This document shows positions 1 through 9,150 of a stretch of DNA of 64,000 nucleotides, in pieces. Source of the stretch: Aurantiacibacter sp. MUD11 (GTDB taxonomy: Bacteria > Pseudomonadota > Alphaproteobacteria > Sphingomonadales > Sphingomonadaceae); the NCBI RefSeq assembly GCF_026967575.1, contig NZ_CP114054.1, positions 930,001 to 994,000 on the forward strand, written 5' to 3'. The notes under the pieces were generated by a model that had not been told where the DNA came from, searched no databases, and worked only from the letters and a program-made list of their open reading frames with translations. The position numbers and the translations under genes were made by a program. Each line of letters starts with the position of its first letter. The stretch's first letter is position 1.

Positions 1-1
1 G

Positions 2-1084
2 CTGGAACGGATGAACTTCACCGACACGCTGCTGCAGGGGATGCTCAGCTTCCTGCTGTTCGCCGGCGCGCTGCATGTCGATCTCGACCGGTTGAAGGCC
101 GACTGGGCGCCCGTTCTGCTGCTCTCCACCGTCGGCGTGATCGTCTCCACGGTCATCGTCGGCCTGCTGACCTGGGGCGTCGGCCTGCTGCTCGAACTAC
201 CCATCGCACCGATATGGTACTTCGTTTTCGGCGCGCTGATCGCCCCGACCGACCCGGTGGCGGTGCTGGGCGTGCTGAAAGAGGAACACGTCGAGGAAAG
301 CCTGCAGGCCAGCGTCGCCGGCGAAAGCCTGTTCAACGACGGCGTCGGCATCGTGGTCTTCACAATCCTGCTGGGCGCCGCCGTGACCGGCCAGGACTTC
401 GACATCGGCGAAGGCGCGCGGCTGTTCGTGATGGAAGCTGGCGGGGGAATCCTGATCGGCCTGGTCGCGGGCTACATGGGCTTCCGCGCCATGCGCTCCA
501 TGGACGAATACGGGCTGGAGGTGACGATCACGCTCGCCGTCGTCATGGGCGGCTATGCGCTGTGCCATGCGCTGCACGTGTCCGGCCCGCTGGCGATGGC
601 GGTCGCCGGCCTGCTGATCGGCAATCACGGCGTCACCTACGCGATGAGCGACATCACCCGCGATTATGTCATCAAGTTCTGGGAGGTGGTGGACGAGCTG
701 CTCAACTCCGTCCTGTTCCTGCTGATCGGGCTGGAAATGATCGCGCTGGTGCCGGGCGTGGATGAAAGCCTGCTGATGCTGGCGGCCATCCCCGTCACCC
801 TGTTCGCTCGCGCCGCGGCCGTGACGCTGTCGACCCGCGTGGTGCCCGCCGCCCGGCCCAAGGCAGAGGGCGCATGGGGCGTCCTGTGGTGGGGCGGTCT
901 GCGCGGTGGCATCTCCGTGGCACTGGCCCTGTCGCTGCCCGCCGGGCCGGTGCGAGACCTGGTCCTGGCCGCCACATTCGGGGCCGTTCTGTTCAGCGTC
1001 CTCGTCCAGCGAGCCACGCTGGGCCGCATGATCGAGCGCAGCAAGGTGCCGCACGAAGGCGAGGTTCCTGCCGGGCTTGAGTGA
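2..1084 (+). CDS. Na+/H+ antiporter, CPA1 (NhaP-like) family, 5' end cut by the window
   Basis: Predicted inner-membrane cation/proton antiporter. The reading frame is open to the window edge, and the first in-frame ATG at 11 lies inside the protein: the residues there (LERMNFTDTLLQGMLSFLLF) match the second or third membrane segment of CPA1 exchangers, so about 60-70 residues are missing upstream. The visible part shows many hydrophobic segments, the family core FGALIAPTDPVAV (around residue 70 from the ATG, with the ion-binding Asp) and a GESLFNDGVGIVVF segment (around 103), both classic NhaP/NHE signatures. A short hydrophilic tail ends the protein. Function as proton-coupled Na+ or K+ export is from family knowledge; ion specificity is unknown. 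Confidence 0.9.
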   Translation: MERMNFTDTLLQGMLSFLLFAGALHVDLDRLKADWAPVLLLSTVGVIVSTVIVGLLTWGVGLLLELPIAPIWYFVFGALIAPTDPVAVLGVLKEEHVEESLQASVAGESLFNDGVGIVVFTILLGAAVTGQDFDIGEGARLFVMEAGGGILIGLVAGYMGFRAMRSMDEYGLEVTITLAVVMGGYALCHALHVSGPLAMAVAGLLIGNHGVTYAMSDITRDYVIKFWEVVDELLNSVLFLLIGLEMIALVPGVDESLLMLAAIPVTLFARAAAVTLSTRVVPAARPKAEGAWGVLWWGGLRGGISVALALSLPAGPVRDLVLAATFGAVLFSVLVQRATLGRMIERSKVPHEGEVPAGLE

Positions 1085-1216
1085 CCTTCCCGCCACACTG
1101 CTCAGACAAGTGTAGGTGACTGGTTACTGGTGAAAAATGTCGCTTGCGAACGCTCTCAATTGCGCACATCCATGGCGCAGGCCAAACATGGTCTGACACT
1201 AGGGGGACAATTTCCT

Positions 1217-1732
1217 ATGAAGTTGAAGTTTGCGACCGCCGTGCTTGCGGCGTCCGTCGGCCTGTCTGGCTGCGCCACCGTTCTGAATGGCGTGAACCAG
1301 CCGGTCGAATTCCAGTCCGATCCCGATGGTGCGGTGATCGAACTCTACAGCGGCCAGAGCTGCACGACCCCGTGCTCGTTCGAAATGCGCCGTGGCGACG
1401 ATAACATCGTGACCTTCTCGCGCGATGGCTACCAGGACGTCGAAGTCATGATTCAGAGCCGCACCGGTGGCGGCGTTGCCGGCAACCTGCTGGCCGGCGG
1501 CATCATCGGCGGCGTGGTGGATGCCAGCAATGGTGCTTCCAACCACCTCTATCCCGATCCGGTCTATGTCCGCATGGTTCCGGTCGGCGAGAATGGCGAA
1601 GCCCTGCTGCTCGACAAGGACGGTGAAGTGATCAGCACCGTTGCCGAATACAACGCCGAAGTCGAAGCCGACGTGCGCGAAGGCCTGGTCGACCAGGGCC
1701 TGGTCGCCGGCGCTGCCGACGAAGAAGACTGA
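1217..1732 (+). CDS. PEGA-domain lipoprotein
   Basis: The chosen ATG gives a 171-residue protein starting with a lipoprotein signal (lipobox LSGC, Cys19); an upstream in-frame start at 1130 would bury the signal. AGGGGG at 1201-1206 is a suitable ribosome binding site. After the lipobox the sequence resembles a PEGA repeat (SDPDGAVIELYSG followed by CTTPCSFEM and a DGYQDVEV end), a surface or extracytoplasmic beta-fold. A glycine-rich hydrophobic stretch near residues 90-105 could be membrane associated. It stands alone, with a strong terminator 25 bases after its stop. Role unknown; probably an outer-membrane or periplasmic lipoprotein. Confidence 0.75.
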   Translation: MKLKFATAVLAASVGLSGCATVLNGVNQPVEFQSDPDGAVIELYSGQSCTTPCSFEMRRGDDNIVTFSRDGYQDVEVMIQSRTGGGVAGNLLAGGIIGGVVDASNGASNHLYPDPVYVRMVPVGENGEALLLDKDGEVISTVAEYNAEVEADVREGLVDQGLVAGAADEED

Positions 1733-1756
1733 GCCGGTTCGCCAATGCGAATTGAC

Positions 1757-1792
1757 GGGGCGCGGCAGGCGACTGCCGCGCCCCTTTTCTTT
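1757..1792 (+). terminator. Rho-independent terminator of the PEGA lipoprotein gene
   Basis: A perfect 12-bp stem (GGGGCGCGGCAG and CTGCCGCGCCCC) with a GCGA tetraloop is followed by TTTTCTTT, 25 bases after the lipoprotein stop. Confidence 0.92.
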
Positions 1793-1932
1793 GCCGGGGG
1801 CCGTCACTCCGCCTGCAATTGCCTCGCCCTGCCCCCTCGTGTATAGGCTCGGCTTCCGCGCGCCCCGGCCCATGCGAACCCGTTTCGCCACGCCGGGGCG
1901 CTCGCTTTTTCAAGTTGGAAAGGTTGCCGCCC

Positions 1933-2739
1933 ATGTCCCGCCGTCGCCAGATCTACGAAGGCAAGGCCAAGATCCTTTACGAAGGCCCCGAACCGGGCAC
2001 GATCATCCAGTATTTCAAGGATGATGCCACGGCCTTCAACGCCCAGAAGAAGGGCACGATCAACGGCAAGGGCGTGATCAACAACCGCATCAGCGAGTAT
2101 ATCTTCACGCGCCTGGCGCACATCGGCATCCCCACCCATTTCATCCGCCGCCTCAACATGCGCGAGCAGCTGGTGCGACAGGTGGAAATCATTCCGCTGG
2201 AAGTGGTGGTGCGCAATGTCGCGGCCGGTTCGATCGCCAAGAAGCTGGGCATCGAAGAAGGCGAGATGCTGCCGCACACGCTGATCGAGTACTACCTGAA
2301 GGACGATGAGCTGGGCGACCCGATGGTGGCCGAAGAGCACATCGCCTGCTTCAACTGGGCCGGTCACGAGGAGATGCAGGACATCTCCAGCATGGCCATC
2401 CGCATCAACGATTTCCTTTGCGGCATGTTCGCCGCGGTCGATATCCGCCTGATCGACTTCAAGCTGGAATTCGGCCGTATTTACGACGGCGAATTCAGCC
2501 GCGTCATCCTGGCCGACGAGTTCAGCCCCGACAACTGCCGCCTGTGGGACATGGCCAGCGGCGAAAAGCTGGACAAGGACCGCTTCCGGCGCGACCTCGG
2601 CGGCGAGGAAGAGGCCTACCAGGAAGTCGCCCGCCGCCTCGGCGTGCTGTCGGGCGACGACAACGGCCCCGGCGAAGTGCTGGACATGGATGCCCACCGC
2701 TCGCGCCTGCGCACGCCCCCGTCCAAGCCGAAGAAGTAA
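1933..2739 (+). CDS. purC: phosphoribosylaminoimidazole-succinocarboxamide synthase (SAICAR synthetase)
   Basis: Catalyses ATP-dependent ligation of aspartate to CAIR in de novo purine synthesis (cytosol). The 268-residue product begins [18 protein letters not shown], the PurC ATP-binding start, and carries the family blocks [13 protein letters not shown] and LIDFKLEFG followed by [12 protein letters not shown]. The frame stays open upstream to 1819, but the ATG at 1933 begins exactly at the conserved N terminus and has GGAAAGG just upstream. Length fits the short bacterial PurC. purS and purQ follow about 3 kb downstream beyond the M16 protease gene. Confidence 0.97.
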   Translation: MSRRRQIYEGKAKILYEGPEPGTIIQYFKDDATAFNAQKKGTINGKGVINNRISEYIFTRLAHIGIPTHFIRRLNMREQLVRQVEIIPLEVVVRNVAAGSIAKKLGIEEGEMLPHTLIEYYLKDDELGDPMVAEEHIACFNWAGHEEMQDISSMAIRINDFLCGMFAAVDIRLIDFKLEFGRIYDGEFSRVILADEFSPDNCRLWDMASGEKLDKDRFRRDLGGEEEAYQEVARRLGVLSGDDNGPGEVLDMDAHRSRLRTPPSKPKK

Positions 2740-2795
2740 GCACGGCCCAAGGTCGGCCATTGTCGGTTAAGGCTTTGGTCGGCAAAAGAGCACTC

Positions 2796-5693
2796 ATGAA
2801 GTCAAAGTTCCTCCCGGCGCTGCTGGCAGCGCTCGCCCTTCCGTTCGCTTTTGCCCCTCCCGTCGCCGCACAGGCGCCGGAGCTTGCCGCCCAGCCGTGG
2901 GACGTGCCTGCGAACATCCCGGCCGAAGTCGCTGAGGCCTTTCCGGAAATCGCGGATAGCGACCTGCCGTTCGACACCGACTACCGGGTCGGCCGGCTCG
3001 ACAACGGGATGCGCTACATCATCCGTTCCAACGCCACCCCGCCGGAACAGGGTCTGGTGCAGTTCTGGGTCGATTTCGGCTCCGTCGCGGAGGCCGAGGA
3101 CGAGCAGGGCTATGCGCACTTCATCGAGCACATGGCCTTCAACGGTTCGACCAACATCCCCGAAGGCGAGATGGTGCGCTTGCTGGAACGCGAGGGACTG
3201 GCCTTCGGTGCCGACACCAACGCCTCGACCGGCTTCGACACCACGCTCTATCGGCTGGACCTGCCGCGCAACGATGCGGACCTGCTCGACACTGCGCTGA
3301 TGCTGATGCGCGAAGTCGCCAGCGAGGTGACCTTTGCCGACGACGCGGTGGAGCGCGAGAAAGGCATCATCCTGTCCGAACGGCGCGTGCGCGATACCTA
3401 CCAGCTGCGCACGGCGGTCGACAACTTCGCTTTCCTCTATCCGGGTAGCCGCATGTCGCAGCGCCTGCCTATCGGCACGATCGAGACGATCGAAGCCGCC
3501 AACGGCGACAAGCTGCGCGCCCTCTACCAACGGTATTACCGACCCGAGAACACCGCGATTATCGTGATCGGCGATTACGACGCCGACACCGTCGAGGCGG
3601 CGATCCGTGAAAAGTTCGGCGACTGGCAAGGCGAGCCACGCCTCGACACGCCCGCCTTCGGCCCGGTCGACCCCGACCATGCCGGCGCGACCGACATCTA
3701 TCTCGACCCGGCGCTATCCGAGGAAATCCGCGTGTCGCGGATCGGCGAATGGCGCGGACAGCCCGACACCATCCAGAGCCGCCGCGAGCGCGCCTTGCGC
3801 CAGATCGGCTACGGCATCGTCAACCGCCGCCTGCAGCGGCTGACCCGCACTGAAGACCCGCCCTTCCGCGCCGCCGGTTTCAGCACCAGCGACTTCTTCG
3901 AGGAAGGCCGCGTCACCGACCTTGCCGTGCTGGCGGCAGAGGGTGAATGGCAGCGCGGCCTTGCAGCAGCGCAGAGGGAATATCGCCGGGCATTGGACTT
4001 CGGCTTTACCGAAGCCGAAGTTGCCGAACAGGTCGCCAATCTGCGGCAGGCCATCGAGAGCAATGCGGCAGGCGCGGCGACACGCGGCAACCAGAGCTTC
4101 GTCGTCGGCGCGGTCACCCTGCTGCGCGACGGACAGGTGCCGACCACGCCGGCCAGCGCGCTGGAGCGCTGGCGCGAGCATGAGCCGCTGATCACCCCCG
4201 AAGCCGTGCTGGAAGCCCTGCGCGCCGACGTGGTGGAGCTGGAGAACCCGCTGATCCGCTTTGAAGGGCAGACCCCGCCCGAAGGCGGCGAGGCTGCGCT
4301 ACGGGTGGCCTGGGATGCCGGCATGGCGCTGGAACTGGAAGCGAATACCGAGAGCGAGGCCGTGGAGTTCGCCTACACCGATTTCGGCGAACCCGGTGAG
4401 CTGGTGCAGGACACGGTCGACGACCGCCTCGGTATCCGCACGCTGCGGTTTGCCAATGGCGTGATGCTGAACCTGAAGCGCACCGATCTCGAGGAAGACC
4501 GGGTGCTCGTGCAGATGAACATCGATGGCGGGAACCTGCTGGACACGCAGGATAACCCGCTTGCCACCGCACTGGCCGGTTCACTGCCGCAGGGCGGGCT
4601 CGGCGCGCACACGCTGGACGAACTGCAGACGATCATGGCGGGCCGCCAGGTCTCCCTCAACGTCAATTCCGCCGAAGAGACCTTCCGCCTGTCCGGCATC
4701 ACCACGCCGGACGACCTGCAGTTGCAGATGCAGCTGTTCACCGCTGCCCTGCTCGATCCCGGCTTCCGTTCGACCAGCGAAGCGCAGTTCCGTCGCAACG
4801 TGGTCGCCTGGTTCGACAGCGTGACGGCGACGCCGGCTTCCGCGCTCAGCGCCGAGGCCGGTGGCGTCATCTCCGATGGCGACCCGCGCTTCTCGCTGCA
4901 GTCGGAGGAGGACTACCTCGGCCTGACCTTCGCCAAGCTGCGGCAGGACATCGCCGATCGCTGGCAGAACGGCGCGATCGAGCTGGCGATCGTCGGCGAT
5001 ATCGACGAGGACGCCACCATCGCGCTGGTCGCCGCCACGCTCGGTACTCTGCCCCCGCGCGAAGCCGAGTTCGGCAGCTATGAAGACCAGCGGCAGCGCA
5101 CATTCACCGACAATCGCGGCATCCACGTGGTCTATCACGATGGGCAGCCCGACCAGGCGATGCTGCAAATGGTCTGGCCGACCCGCGACGACCGCGCCGA
5201 CGAGGAATCGCTGCAACTGATGCTGCTCGACCGCGTCATGCGGATCCGCCTGCTGGACGTCATCCGCGAGGAACTGGGGCAGACCTATTCGCCCAGTGTC
5301 GATTCCTCGCCGTCGCGCACCTATCCCGGCTTCGGCACCTTCGACATCTCGGCGCAGGTCGATACCGCGCAGGTGGATGCGACGCGCGAAGCCATGCTCT
5401 CGGCCGTGCGCGGCCTGCGCAATTCACCGGTTGACGAGGACACCCTGCTGCGCGCGCGCCAGCCGCTGCTCGAAACGGTCAGCAACACGCTCGACAGCAA
5501 CGGGGGGTGGATGAGCCTGGTCGACCGCGCACAGACCGAACAGCCCTGGATCGACCGCTTCCTGCGGGCCGAGGAAATCTTCCGCGCGGTTACGCCGGAA
5601 GACGTGCAGGCGCTGGCGCAGCGCTATCTCGATCCGGAGGAACGGCTGGAGTTCGTGGTGCTGCCCCGGCCTGCCGCAGCGACTGCCGACTGA
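2796..5693 (+). CDS. secreted M16 family zinc metallopeptidase (insulinase/pitrilysin type)
   Basis: A 965-residue protein with a cleavable signal peptide (ending near PPVAAQ, residue 26), so probably periplasmic. The N-terminal half has the inverted zinc motif HFIEH (about residues 108-112, HxxEH) and the downstream Glu region ([14 protein letters not shown]) that supplies the third zinc ligand; the C-terminal half is a second, non-catalytic M16 domain. The signal peptide decides the start, since the open frame upstream overlaps purC. It sits between purC and purS on the same strand without an obvious functional link to purine synthesis. Substrates are unknown; M16 enzymes usually degrade short peptides. 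Confidence 0.9.
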   Translation: MKSKFLPALLAALALPFAFAPPVAAQAPELAAQPWDVPANIPAEVAEAFPEIADSDLPFDTDYRVGRLDNGMRYIIRSNATPPEQGLVQFWVDFGSVAEAEDEQGYAHFIEHMAFNGSTNIPEGEMVRLLEREGLAFGADTNASTGFDTTLYRLDLPRNDADLLDTALMLMREVASEVTFADDAVEREKGIILSERRVRDTYQLRTAVDNFAFLYPGSRMSQRLPIGTIETIEAANGDKLRALYQRYYRPENTAIIVIGDYDADTVEAAIREKFGDWQGEPRLDTPAFGPVDPDHAGATDIYLDPALSEEIRVSRIGEWRGQPDTIQSRRERALRQIGYGIVNRRLQRLTRTEDPPFRAAGFSTSDFFEEGRVTDLAVLAAEGEWQRGLAAAQREYRRALDFGFTEAEVAEQVANLRQAIESNAAGAATRGNQSFVVGAVTLLRDGQVPTTPASALERWREHEPLITPEAVLEALRADVVELENPLIRFEGQTPPEGGEAALRVAWDAGMALELEANTESEAVEFAYTDFGEPGELVQDTVDDRLGIRTLRFANGVMLNLKRTDLEEDRVLVQMNIDGGNLLDTQDNPLATALAGSLPQGGLGAHTLDELQTIMAGRQVSLNVNSAEETFRLSGITTPDDLQLQMQLFTAALLDPGFRSTSEAQFRRNVVAWFDSVTATPASALSAEAGGVISDGDPRFSLQSEEDYLGLTFAKLRQDIADRWQNGAIELAIVGDIDEDATIALVAATLGTLPPREAEFGSYEDQRQRTFTDNRGIHVVYHDGQPDQAMLQMVWPTRDDRADEESLQLMLLDRVMRIRLLDVIREELGQTYSPSVDSSPSRTYPGFGTFDISAQVDTAQVDATREAMLSAVRGLRNSPVDEDTLLRARQPLLETVSNTLDSNGGWMSLVDRAQTEQPWIDRFLRAEEIFRAVTPEDVQALAQRYLDPEERLEFVVLPRPAAATAD

Positions 5694-5785
5694 CCATCCC
5701 CTGCCAAGGCCAGCGCGGGTCTTGCAGGCGGCGGGTTCAATCGCCATAGGCTGCGGCAGAATTCCCGCTGCAAAGGCCAGAACCC

Positions 5786-6019
5786 ATGAAAGTCCGCATC
5801 CACGTGAGCCTGAAGCCCGGCGTGCTCGATCCGCAAGGTCGTGCCGTCCACCACGCGCTGGAGGGCCTTGGCTTCGAAGGCGTCGAGGATGTGCGCGTCG
5901 GTCGGCTGATCGAACTGGACGTGGCCGACAACACCACCGACGCCGCGCTGGACGAGATGTGCCAGAAGCTGCTCGCCAACATGGTGATCGAGAACTACCG
6001 CATCGAGAAGGTCGGCTGA
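5786..6019 (+). CDS. purS: phosphoribosylformylglycinamidine synthase subunit PurS
   Basis: Small subunit (77 residues) of the three-part FGAM synthase PurS-PurQ-PurL. It begins [18 protein letters not shown] and continues with the [18 protein letters not shown] block, diagnostic of PurS. Its stop overlaps the purQ start by one base (TGATG), so the two are translationally coupled. PurS bridges PurQ and PurL and helps ammonia transfer; purL is not in the window. Confidence 0.95.
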   Translation: MKVRIHVSLKPGVLDPQGRAVHHALEGLGFEGVEDVRVGRLIELDVADNTTDAALDEMCQKLLANMVIENYRIEKVG

Positions 6020-6690
6020 TGAAGACGGCGGTTGTCACCTTTCCCGGTTCCAACTGCGACCGGGACATGTGGGTCGCCCTGCGCGACGTTTCCGGCAAGG
6101 ACCCGGTGAAGGTCTGGCACGGCGATGCCGACCTGCCCGATGGCCTCGATTTCATCGCCCTGCCCGGTGGCTTTTCCTACGGTGATTACCTGCGCAGCGG
6201 CGCGATGGCGGCCAACAGCCCGATCATGCGCTCGGTCAAGGCGGCGGCAGAGCGCGGCGTGCCCGTGCTGGGCGTTTGCAACGGCTTCCAGGTGTTGACC
6301 GAAAGCGGCCTGCTGCCCGGCGCGCTGATGCGCAACGCGGGGCAGACCTTCATCTGCCGCACGGTGCCACTGAAGGTGGAGAACAGCCAGAGCCTGTTTA
6401 CCAGCGCCTATGAGGCAGGCGAGACGATCCATATCCCGGTCGCCCACCACGACGGCAACTACTTCGCCGACGAGGAAACGCTGGACCGGCTCGAAGGCGA
6501 AGGCCGCGTGGCCTTCCGCTATCTCGAAAGCGTCAACGGCTCGCAGCGCGACATTGCCGGCGTGCTGAACGCGCAGGGCAACGTGCTGGGCATGATGCCG
6601 CACCCCGAACGCGCCATCGAGGACGACCACGGCGGCAGCGACGGTCGTCGACTGTTCGAGAGCGTGATCGGAAGCCTGGTCGCTGCCTGA
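6019..6690 (+). CDS. purQ: phosphoribosylformylglycinamidine synthase subunit PurQ (glutaminase)
   Basis: Class I glutamine amidotransferase of 223 residues that releases ammonia for FGAM synthase. The nucleophile lies in GVCNGFQVL (Cys87) and the His/Glu dyad in MMPHPERA near residues 195-197. The ATG overlaps the purS stop. A hairpin follows the stop and the next gene is convergent, so purL is not directly downstream here as it is in many genomes. Confidence 0.96.
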   Translation: MKTAVVTFPGSNCDRDMWVALRDVSGKDPVKVWHGDADLPDGLDFIALPGGFSYGDYLRSGAMAANSPIMRSVKAAAERGVPVLGVCNGFQVLTESGLLPGALMRNAGQTFICRTVPLKVENSQSLFTSAYEAGETIHIPVAHHDGNYFADEETLDRLEGEGRVAFRYLESVNGSQRDIAGVLNAQGNVLGMMPHPERAIEDDHGGSDGRRLFESVIGSLVAA

Positions 6691-6696
6691 TTCTCT

Positions 6697-6720
6697 GCGC
6701 AGCCGCATCCGCGGCTGCGC
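6697..6720. terminator. hairpin between convergent purQ and the GGDEF-EAL gene
   Basis: A perfect 10-bp inverted repeat GCGCAGCCGC / GCGGCTGCGC with loop ATCC lies seven bases after the purQ stop. There is no T-run on either side, so intrinsic termination is uncertain, but its place between convergent genes suggests a transcript end. Confidence 0.5.
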
Positions 6721-6727
6721 AACATGA

Positions 6728-9079
6728 TCAAGCGGCGCGAGTGCGGCGCTTCGACACCAGCGAACGCGCCTCCAGCGCTTTCATCGGCCGGCCGAAGTAG
6801 TAGCCCTGGATCTTGGTGCAGCCCAGCTCGCGAATCAGCGCGGCCTGCTCGGCATCCTCGACGCCCTCGGCCGTGGTCGACATTTCCAGGCTGCGCGCCA
6901 TGGCCACCACCGCGCGGATAATCGCCAGGCTTTCCTGGTTGTCCTGCGCCGCGCCCTGCACGAAGCTGCGATCCACCTTGATGGTCGAGAAACGTAGCGT
7001 CCGCAGGTAACCCAGCGACGAATAACCGGTGCCGAAATCGTCCAGCGCGATGGAACAACCCAGCGCCGTGATCTCTTCCAGCGTCTGGCGCGCGGTGCGG
7101 CCATCGCGCAGGAAGACGCTTTCGGTCACCTCGATTTCCAGCCGGTGGGCGGGGAGACCGGTTTCGGCCAGCGCCCTGACAATGGTGGCGGGGAAATTGG
7201 GTTCGAGCAGCTGCTCGCCCGAAACGTTGACCGCAACCTTGATATCGTCCGTCCAGTTGGTCGCTTCCTTGCAGGCCTGGTGCAGCACCCAGTCGCCGAT
7301 CGGCACGATCAGGCGGGTATCCTCGGCCAGCGGGATGAACTTCGCCGGGCTGACGAAGCCGAGCTCCTCGCTGTTCCAGCGCAGCAGCGCCTCGAAGCTG
7401 ACCACCGTTTCGGTCTTGGCGTTGACCACGGGCTGGAAATTCAGTTCCAGCTCCTCGTTGCTCACGGCGTTCCGCAGCGCCGCCTCCATGGTCCGCCGCT
7501 CCTCGGCGTCGGCATGCAGCGACGGGACATATTCGAAGTGCTCGTTGCCGCCCTCGTCCTTCGCGCGATAGAGCGCAAGGTCGGCATTGCGCATCAGCAT
7601 CTCTACCGTGTTGCCGTCGCGAGGGCCGATGGCCGAGCCCACGCTGGCACCGATGAAGAGGTTGTGATTGTCGATCACATAGGGCTGCGACAGGGTGTGG
7701 ATGATGGAATCCGCCAGCTGCTCCACCCGGCTACGATCGCTGGCATCGCGCATCACCACCGCAAATTCGTCCCCGCCAAGGCGTCCGCACTGCTCGTTCT
7801 CAGTCATCACTTCGGCAAGACGCCGCGAAACCTTCGCCAGCAGCTTGTCGCCGATGTGGTGCCCCAGTGAATCGTTGACCGCCTTGAAGCGGTCGAGGTC
7901 GATCATCAGGAAGGCGCAGCGCGTCTTCCACTTGTCAGCATAGCGCATCGCCTCGCCCAGCGCCTCGTTCAGCATCAGGCGGTTGGGCAAGCCGGTCAGC
8001 GTGTCATAGCGTGCGAGGTAGGCGATCTTCTCGTCGCGGTCGCGTTGTTCGGTGACGTCGGAACCGACCCCGCGGAAGCCGATGTAGGCCCCGTTCTCGT
8101 TGTGCAGCGGCGTGCCCGAAAGCTCCCACCAACGGCGACCGCCTTCAAGTTCCACCTGCACCAGCAGGTTGGAGAAGTGTTCGCGGTTCTTCAGCTTCTC
8201 GGCCAGCTCGTGCAGGCTGGGTGCGAAATTGCCGCTTTCCCAGGCCGACCCGGCAATCCGCTTGATGAAGCTTTCGCCTTCGATCTCGTTCGGCTGGGCC
8301 CCCAGCGCAAAGGCGAAACGCGGCGATGCGCTGCGAATGCGGCGGTTGGTATCGACCTGCCACAGCCAGTCGGATTCCTTCTCCTCGAACTCTCGCAACA
8401 GCAGCGAGACGACCTCGTCCTTCTCCGCAACGCCCGCCTCGGCGATCCTGGCGGAGAGATAGGTGCGTGCCGAGCGCAGGGCCGCGACGACGATGGCAAT
8501 GGTGTAGCCGATGCTGGCGATGGCGAACCCGAAGTTGCTGACCAGCAGGAAAGACGCCGTAGCAGCCACCCCCACGATGAGGTCGAACACCACGATGGCG
8601 ACCGGTGCGCTCGACATGGCTGCGGCGCTGCCGGCGATGAGCATGGCGACGAGCGCCCAGAGGGCATAGTGTTCGGTGGTGCCACCGAGCGGCACGAAGA
8701 ACAGCAGGGCCGCAACCCAGGGAACGGTGCAGCCGGCTACGCCCAGGGCCTGACGGAAGAACTCGCTTCGCAGCGAGCCGCGCTTGTCCGCATCGACAAA
8801 CTTGTTTTCCAGCCGGCCGACGTTCCAGACGGCAGCCACGATGGTGAGCAGCCACAGGCCGAGGATCCAGTGAGCGATGACATCGGCATAGAGCGTGACG
8901 GCCAGCATCGCGGCGAGGCCGTGCGAGCCGATCCGGATCGGATTGACCTTGGGCAGCTCGGCGTACTGGAGCGAGCGCAGGCGGGTCCAGTCGCCCTCTC
9001 CGGGGTCGCGCAGGCCGATAACCTGCAACGCGTTCAACCGCAGAGGCAGGCTTGGCAGACCAGAATGCTTGTCGCTCAC
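6728..9079 (-). CDS. membrane-bound PAS-GGDEF-EAL cyclic-di-GMP protein
   Basis: A 783-residue protein read from a GTG start. Residues 50-205 contain about six hydrophobic segments (a membrane sensor), 230-345 resemble a PAS domain, then comes a diguanylate cyclase domain with intact GGDEF (435-439) and a phosphodiesterase domain with EALLR (563-567), a DDFGTGYSS loop, an AEGVED motif and a final QGYYF. Both catalytic halves look intact. The position upstream of GGDEF where an RxxD inhibitory site would sit reads ENEQ, so product inhibition at that site is not expected. It makes and/or degrades c-di-GMP; the balance cannot be read from sequence. Single gene between purQ and glmS. Confidence 0.93.
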   Translation of the reverse strand: MSDKHSGLPSLPLRLNALQVIGLRDPGEGDWTRLRSLQYAELPKVNPIRIGSHGLAAMLAVTLYADVIAHWILGLWLLTIVAAVWNVGRLENKFVDADKRGSLRSEFFRQALGVAGCTVPWVAALLFFVPLGGTTEHYALWALVAMLIAGSAAAMSSAPVAIVVFDLIVGVAATASFLLVSNFGFAIASIGYTIAIVVAALRSARTYLSARIAEAGVAEKDEVVSLLLREFEEKESDWLWQVDTNRRIRSASPRFAFALGAQPNEIEGESFIKRIAGSAWESGNFAPSLHELAEKLKNREHFSNLLVQVELEGGRRWWELSGTPLHNENGAYIGFRGVGSDVTEQRDRDEKIAYLARYDTLTGLPNRLMLNEALGEAMRYADKWKTRCAFLMIDLDRFKAVNDSLGHHIGDKLLAKVSRRLAEVMTENEQCGRLGGDEFAVVMRDASDRSRVEQLADSIIHTLSQPYVIDNHNLFIGASVGSAIGPRDGNTVEMLMRNADLALYRAKDEGGNEHFEYVPSLHADAEERRTMEAALRNAVSNEELELNFQPVVNAKTETVVSFEALLRWNSEELGFVSPAKFIPLAEDTRLIVPIGDWVLHQACKEATNWTDDIKVAVNVSGEQLLEPNFPATIVRALAETGLPAHRLEIEVTESVFLRDGRTARQTLEEITALGCSIALDDFGTGYSSLGYLRTLRFSTIKVDRSFVQGAAQDNQESLAIIRAVVAMARSLEMSTTAEGVEDAEQAALIRELGCTKIQGYYFGRPMKALEARSLVSKRRTRAA

Positions 9080-9150
9080 GCGGTCTTGGTACCCGCGGAA
9101 TGGTTATTGTGCGGTAAAGTCGCAGCCTTGCGATTAGGTGAATCGAATCC

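Noticed and set aside
9080..9150. Possible tRNA-like segment between the GGDEF-EAL gene and glmS (GAATCGAATCCCTATTC)
   Set aside because: The T-arm-like stretch has no acceptor stem, D-arm or anticodon arm around it, and part of it is the coding end of glmS.
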